The notes under the pieces are model-generated. The model was not told the DNA's origin and ran no database searches. It saw only the letters and a program-made list of their open reading frames with translations. Positions 40,502-44,578 of a DNA stretch of 44,578 nucleotides are shown piece by piece. Origin of the DNA: Roseburia sp. (GTDB lineage Bacteria > Bacillota > Clostridia > Lachnospirales > Lachnospiraceae); NCBI GenBank assembly GCA_022771695.1, contig JALEKJ010000014.1:1-44578 (forward strand), in the 5' to 3' direction. A program made the position numbers and the translations under genes. Position 1 is the stretch's first letter, and each line of letters starts with the position of its first letter.

Positions 40502-40746
40502 AATATCACTCCTTTGAAAAAGAAAAACGACATCCTTGTCCTGTTACACCATTCATCCGAATCCAATTTATCTATTATCTATATCGTCATTTTATTCCGA
40601 AACCTTAGAATTTTCAAGCATTTTCTCGGTTTTTGCATTATTAAAATGTTCAACTATTGTTCACATTTTATTCATATGTTATTGCTACAATATATTTATC
40701 AAAACAAATGAAATTTCTAATATACTTGATAAATTTTTTCATAATA

Positions 40747-40770
40747 GCCCAGATGCTTCGGCATCTGGGC
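40747..40770. terminator. Hairpin between the FliD-C-like and dehydrogenase genes
   Basis: GCCCAGATGC/GCATCTGGGC with loop TTCG lies 24 bp after the dehydrogenase stop (minus strand), with a mixed AT tail. The 40502-40746 stretch is AT-rich and holds no convincing gene. Confidence 0.8.
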
Positions 40771-40793
40771 ACTCCTCATTTTAAGAGCAATTT

Positions 40794-41777
40794 TTAACAT
40801 ATCATATTCGGATTCGGATTTTTCTTCAAACACTTTACGACATTGACAACCCCGCTCTCCGCCATGCTGCGCACAGCCTCCTCGGTATAGAATGCCATAT
40901 GTTGTGTCATCGTGACATTCGGGAACTGTCTAATATATGCCATATTGCGGTTTGCAATGATATCCGAGCGACGGTCTCTATGGTAGATTCCTTCCTCATC
41001 CTCGATGACATCCAAGCCAAGCGCCCCAATCTTTCTTGTCTCGATTCCTTCTATAATGTCTTCTACACACATAAGCTCTCCTCTTGCGCAGTTGATGAGA
41101 ATGACACCATCCTTCATCTGTGCGATAGAATCGCGATTAATCATATAGCGCGTCTGGTTTGAAAGCGGCACATGCAAAGAAATAATATCACTTTTCGCGT
41201 AAAGTTCTTCTAGGGAACAGTAGGTGATGCCAAGTGACGCATCGGCATTCTGACGCCTGCTATATGCCAGAATCCTACAGCCAAATCCCTGCAAAATTTC
41301 TGCCACCTTTTGTCCAATCTTACCTGTTCCGATGATTCCCACCGTAAGATTATGCAGTTCTTTTCCAATTAATCCACTCAAAGAATAGTCATTCGCATTG
41401 GCACGGAACAATGCCTGTTTATAATTACGCAATGCCATAAGCATCAGCATTACCGTGTACTCCGCCACACCATCCGGATCATAATATCCGTTGCAGATGT
41501 GAACTCCATTGCTTTTTGCGGCATTCAAATCAATATGATCATACCCAATCGTCCGCGTCGCTACGACCTTAATCTGATGCTTTGCTACTTCCTCTATCAA
41601 ATCTCTGTTTAACACGGTATCCCCAAGAATCGTAATACCGTCTGAGCCATCCGCCAAATCAATATTATCCGCATTCATCGGTCCCTGCACCAACAGGATT
41701 TCGACTCCATTCTTTTTTGCTTCCTTTTCCAGATACCCTTTTTCATCCGCTCTTACTTCATATGCTGTAATTTTCAT
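40794..41777 (-). CDS. D-2-hydroxyacid dehydrogenase (D-lactate dehydrogenase-like)
   Basis: A 327-residue NAD-dependent enzyme that interconverts a 2-oxoacid and its D-2-hydroxyacid, most likely pyruvate and D-lactate. The start MKITAYEVRADEKGYLEKEA is typical of D-LDH. The nucleotide site is VGIIGTGKIGQKVAEILQGF. The catalytic residues sit in LINCARGELM (Arg), LDVIEDEEG (Glu) and TMTQHMAFYTEEAV (His). ATG 41777 is preferred to ATG 41789 (12 bp upstream) because GGATGGGAAATAGG lies before it, but both are possible. It diverges from the tetR gene, so the intergenic region may serve both. A hydroxyisocaproate dehydrogenase is the alternative. Confidence 0.9.
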   Translation of the reverse strand: MKITAYEVRADEKGYLEKEAKKNGVEILLVQGPMNADNIDLADGSDGITILGDTVLNRDLIEEVAKHQIKVVATRTIGYDHIDLNAAKSNGVHICNGYYDPDGVAEYTVMLMLMALRNYKQALFRANANDYSLSGLIGKELHNLTVGIIGTGKIGQKVAEILQGFGCRILAYSRRQNADASLGITYCSLEELYAKSDIISLHVPLSNQTRYMINRDSIAQMKDGVILINCARGELMCVEDIIEGIETRKIGALGLDVIEDEEGIYHRDRRSDIIANRNMAYIRQFPNVTMTQHMAFYTEEAVRSMAESGVVNVVKCLKKNPNPNMIC

Positions 41778-41905
41778 CCTATTTCCCATCCTGCCTGCTT
41801 TGCATTCTTGTATTCGCCTGCCATCTTATCCACAGACTTTCCTCATATGAAGTATCACAAAAAAAGCGGGCTTGCAAGCCGACACTTTAAAGGGATAAAT
41901 CTGAT

Positions 41906-41934
41906 TTGACAAATCCCCCACCGCAGTCTATGCT
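41906..41934 (+). promoter_or_regulatory. Promoter of the TetR gene
   Basis: TTGACA (41906-41911), 17-bp spacer, TATGCT (41929-41934), about 30 bp before ATG 41963. The AAATC-TGA-TTT palindrome just upstream could be a repressor site (weak). Confidence 0.7.
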
Positions 41935-41962
41935 TATAAATCATAGGCAGGAGGTGCACTTT

Positions 41963-42535
41963 ATGGCACAAAAATATACACGCAAGCTCATCCGTGACAC
42001 ATTCATTTCTATGCTAAATGAACAACCCCTGACAAAAATCACCGTCAAAGACTTGGTCACCGCCTGCGAAATCAACCGTAACACATTTTACTACTACTAT
42101 GCGGATATCTATGAAATTATCAGCGAAATCTTTGAGACAGAGCTGCAAAAAGTCATTGATGAATACAACGATACGCTCTCCTGGGAAGACAGCTTTCTGA
42201 TGGCAACCTCCTTTGCACTCGAGAATAAAAAGGCTATCTATCATGTCTACAACTCCATGCAAAAAGAAGAATTGGAACATTATATTTTTGAAGTATCCGG
42301 AAACGTCATGACACGCTATATTGACAAAATTGACCAGAACTTCCGCGCCTCCGCGCGCGATAAAAAAATCATTGTCTTTTTCTACCAAAGCGCTTTGACC
42401 GAAATGGTACTCCACTGGATTGCAGACGGCATGAAGGAGGACCCCGAGGAGGTCATCCGCCGCGTCGGCAAACTTTTTGACGGCAATGTCGCGCTTTCCC
42501 TGGAGCGCAGCGCCAAGCTTGGGGACCATTGGTAA
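41963..42535 (+). CDS. TetR-family regulator
   Basis: A 190-residue regulator. ATG 41963 has AGGAGG upstream; an earlier frame from 41906 has none. The HTH at about 24-50 reads TKITVKDLVTACEINRNTFY, then YYYADIYEIISEIF, the usual TetR signature. The C-terminal ~140 residues are the helical ligand and dimer domain, without recognised detail; the pattern is closer to the TetR_C_7/DhaS-like branch. The oleate hydratase gene follows after a terminator, so it is the likely regulated gene, perhaps induced by unsaturated fatty acids (inference). Confidence 0.9.
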   Translation: MAQKYTRKLIRDTFISMLNEQPLTKITVKDLVTACEINRNTFYYYYADIYEIISEIFETELQKVIDEYNDTLSWEDSFLMATSFALENKKAIYHVYNSMQKEELEHYIFEVSGNVMTRYIDKIDQNFRASARDKKIIVFFYQSALTEMVLHWIADGMKEDPEEVIRRVGKLFDGNVALSLERSAKLGDHW

Positions 42536-42551
42536 TTCAGACACATGACCC

Positions 42552-42583
42552 GCAGTGTTCGATTTTTGAACACTGCTTTTTTT
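42552..42583 (+). terminator. Terminator of the TetR gene
   Basis: GCAGTGTTC/GAACACTGC with a 7-bp loop, followed by T7. The arms could also act as an operator since they lie upstream of ohyA. Confidence 0.85.
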
Positions 42584-42662
42584 CTGTCCATTTTTTTCAT
42601 AATTTCTTCTTGCTAGACTAATAATACAAAGAACAGTTCACATCCAAAAGGAGGTAATTTTT

Positions 42663-44438
42663 ATGTATTATGGCAGTGGTAATTATGAAGCATTTGCTCG
42701 TCCCTTAAAGCCGGAAGGCGTCGACACGAAATCGGCATATATCGTAGGCTCCGGTCTTGGTGCTTTGGCAGCAGCCTGTTTTCTTGTCCGCGACGGACAG
42801 ATGAAAGGGGAACGCGTGCACATTCTGGAAAAAGAGGATTTACCGGGCGGTGCCTGCGATGGTTACGAATTCCCGGACCGTGGCTTTGTTATGCGTGGCG
42901 GCCGTGAGATGGATAACCATTTTGAATGTATGTGGGATTTATTCCGCTCCATTCCTTCCATCGAGACCGAGGGGGTCTCTGTTCTCGATGAATACTACTG
43001 GTTAAATAAAAAAGATCCAAACTATTCCCTGATGCGTGCCACAGAGCGTTGCGGCGAGGACGCACACACCGACGGCAAATTTAACATTTCCGACAAAGGT
43101 GCCATGGAAATCATGCATCTCTTCTTCACACCGGATGAAGAACTCTACAACAAACGCATCGATGAAATTTTCGACGACGAAGTATTAAACTCGAACTTCT
43201 GGCTGTATTGGCGTACCATGTTCGCCTTTGAAAACTGGCACAGCGCTCTTGAGATGAAGCTCTATGTACAGCGCTATATCCACCATATCGGCGGTCTCCC
43301 GGACTTCACCGCACTTCGTTTTACCAAATATAACCAGTACGAATCCATGATTCTGCCAATGATTGAATATCTTAAGAGCTTCAATGTCCAGTTCCATTAC
43401 CGCACACAGGTAGTCAATGTCGAGTTTGACATCCAAAAGGACAAAAAAGTTGCCAAACGCATCATTTGTCTGCACGAGGGAAAAGAAGAAACCATCGACT
43501 TATCAGAAGATGACATGGTCTATATCACAAACGGCGGCTGTGTCGAAAACTCCACACTTGGCGACCAAAATCACCCGGCAGCATTCAAACCGGAATTAAA
43601 AGCAGGTGGCGGTTGGGATATGTGGAAAAAAATTGCCGCACAGGATTCGTCCTTCGGTCACCCTGAAAAATTCTGCAGCAATCCGGAACAGAGCAACTGG
43701 ATGTCTGCAACCGTAACAACCTTGGATGACAAGATTCCGCCATATGTACAGCGCATCTGTAAGCGTGACCCGTTCAGCGGCGGTGTCGTAACCGGCGGTA
43801 TCGTAACCGCAAAAGACTCCAACTGGCTGTTAAGCTGGACCTTCAACCGTCAGCCACAGTTCCGCACACAGCCAAAGGGTCAGTTAGTCGGTTGGATTTA
43901 CGGTCTGTTCTCCGACAAGCCGGGAAACTTCGTCAAAAAGACCATGCGTGAGTGTACCGGAAAAGAAATCTGTATGGAATGGCTGTATCACATGGGCGTT
44001 CCTGAAAATGAGATTGAGGAGCTTGCAGAGCACAGCGCCAACACCGTGCCTTGCATGATGCCATATATTACTGCATTCTTCATGCCAAGAGAGGCTGGTG
44101 ACCGTCCGCTTGTCGTACCGGAAGGTGCCGTAAACTTCGCTTTCTTAGGACAGTTTGCCGAGACAAAGCGTGATACCATCTTCACCACCGAGTACTCCAT
44201 CCGCACTGCGATGGAAGCCGTGTACACGCTGCTTAACATTGACCGTGCCGTGCCGGAGGTATGGGGAAGTGTCTATGACATCCGCGACCTATTAAATGCA
44301 ACCGTAAAACTAAGAGACGGCAAAGGTATCAACGACTTAGACCTTGGATTTAAGGAAAAGATTGCATTGAAAGAAGCGCTAAAGAAGATTCAGGGAACGG
44401 AAATTGAGCGTCTGCTGAAGGAATATCATTTGATTTAA
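42663..44438 (+). CDS. ohyA: Oleate hydratase (MCRA family)
   Basis: A 591-residue FAD-dependent hydratase that adds water to the cis-9 double bond of oleic, linoleic and similar acids, giving 10-hydroxy fatty acids; it detoxifies free unsaturated fatty acids. The FAD Rossmann motif is YIVGSGLGALAAACFLVRDG, followed by HILEKEDLPGGACDGYEFP. Other landmarks are RGGREMDNHFECMWDLFRS, TALRFTKYNQYESMILPMIE, TNGGCVENSTLGDQ and CMMPYITAFFMPREAGDRP. The length is typical. AGGAGG precedes ATG 42663. The TetR gene upstream is its likely regulator. Confidence 0.96.
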   Translation: MYYGSGNYEAFARPLKPEGVDTKSAYIVGSGLGALAAACFLVRDGQMKGERVHILEKEDLPGGACDGYEFPDRGFVMRGGREMDNHFECMWDLFRSIPSIETEGVSVLDEYYWLNKKDPNYSLMRATERCGEDAHTDGKFNISDKGAMEIMHLFFTPDEELYNKRIDEIFDDEVLNSNFWLYWRTMFAFENWHSALEMKLYVQRYIHHIGGLPDFTALRFTKYNQYESMILPMIEYLKSFNVQFHYRTQVVNVEFDIQKDKKVAKRIICLHEGKEETIDLSEDDMVYITNGGCVENSTLGDQNHPAAFKPELKAGGGWDMWKKIAAQDSSFGHPEKFCSNPEQSNWMSATVTTLDDKIPPYVQRICKRDPFSGGVVTGGIVTAKDSNWLLSWTFNRQPQFRTQPKGQLVGWIYGLFSDKPGNFVKKTMRECTGKEICMEWLYHMGVPENEIEELAEHSANTVPCMMPYITAFFMPREAGDRPLVVPEGAVNFAFLGQFAETKRDTIFTTEYSIRTAMEAVYTLLNIDRAVPEVWGSVYDIRDLLNATVKLRDGKGINDLDLGFKEKIALKEALKKIQGTEIERLLKEYHLI

Positions 44439-44487
44439 GAGTGTGTGAAGAAAAGTCTGTAAATGCTAATCTTCTATGATAATGATT

Positions 44488-44526
44488 GGGCTGGAAGCTC
44501 CTATGCGAGCTCTCAGCCCTTGTTTT
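44488..44526 (+). terminator. Terminator of ohyA
   Basis: GGGCTG-GAAGCTC / GAGCTCT-CAGCCC with loop TATGC, followed by TTGTTTTAT, about 50 bp after the stop codon. Confidence 0.85.
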
Positions 44527-44578
44527 ATATATAACAGTCCATGCTGGCGCATGTCAAGAGCAGGCGAAGTACCCGCCT

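Noticed and set aside
40794-41777. Phosphoglycerate dehydrogenase (SerA)
   Set aside because: No ACT domain, and the N-terminus MKITAYEVR and the H-M-A-F-Y active-site block are those of D-lactate/hydroxyisocaproate dehydrogenases.

Overview
The window looks like the chromosome of a spore-forming, Gram-positive gut clostridium, most likely Lachnospiraceae. The evidence is the low-to-moderate GC content, strong AGGAGG-type ribosome sites, a sigma-H gene in the Bacillus/Clostridium order (ispF - cysE - cysS - mrnC - rlmB - sigH), T-box, TPP and NiCo riboswitches, a split-type cobalamin methionine synthase without activation domain, and LytTR/DUF3021 and VanR/VanS-like regulators. The taxon is inferred from these families; no 16S is present.

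Layout. (1) 1-5100 is an accessory, defence-like island in decay. An IS256-family copy cuts into a gene fragment, followed by a mosaic of an integrase C-terminus and the 5' end of a DUF3427-type helicase. After these come an intact DUF3800-like protein and a small HTH protein, two inverted repeats, a truncated NERD-domain nuclease, and an intact, translationally coupled HNH nuclease / MazG-like pyrophosphohydrolase pair. This is the best place to look for an undescribed system. (2) 5200-12000 holds a lipoprotein with a C-terminal LprI/DUF1311 domain, a NimA-like flavoprotein, a chemoreceptor, a NiCo-riboswitch-controlled CDF metal exporter, a small membrane protein, a hypoxanthine/uracil-DNA glycosylase and asnA. 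(3) 12000-20000 holds a three-S1-domain RNA-binding protein, a HelD-like helicase, a VanS-like kinase with its response regulator (which carries an in-frame TAA that removes the last part of its DNA-binding domain), a GT4 glycosyltransferase and a DedA protein. (4) 20000-23000 holds tRNA-Thr, tRNA-Ala and tRNA-Val, a TPP-riboswitch-controlled thiC, and two tiny proteins, one an Arg-Asp repeat protein. (5) 23000-31700 holds the cysteine/rRNA/tRNA-processing operon behind a cysteine T-box, ispF, a two-gene MBOAT O-acyltransferase locus and a two-TM coiled-coil protein. (6) 31800-33000 is a second, smaller relic: a dead tyrosine integrase ends 11 bp from the 3' end of tRNA-Met, with a degenerate copy of the tRNA end about 1.16 kb away. 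(7) 33000-44578 holds tRNA-Met and tRNA-Val, a hydrolase/LytTR/DUF3021 operon, metH, mnmA, a protein with two tandem FliD-C-like units, a D-2-hydroxyacid dehydrogenase and a TetR/oleate hydratase pair.

The core genes serve sulfur amino-acid metabolism (cysE, cysS, metH), translation and RNA maturation (mrnC, rlmB, mnmA, S1 protein, tRNAs), cofactor supply (thiC, ispF), cell-surface modification (GT4, MBOAT pair) and sensing. The two relic islands show repeated gain and loss of mobile DNA. All functions are read from sequence motifs and neighbours only; no database search was run.
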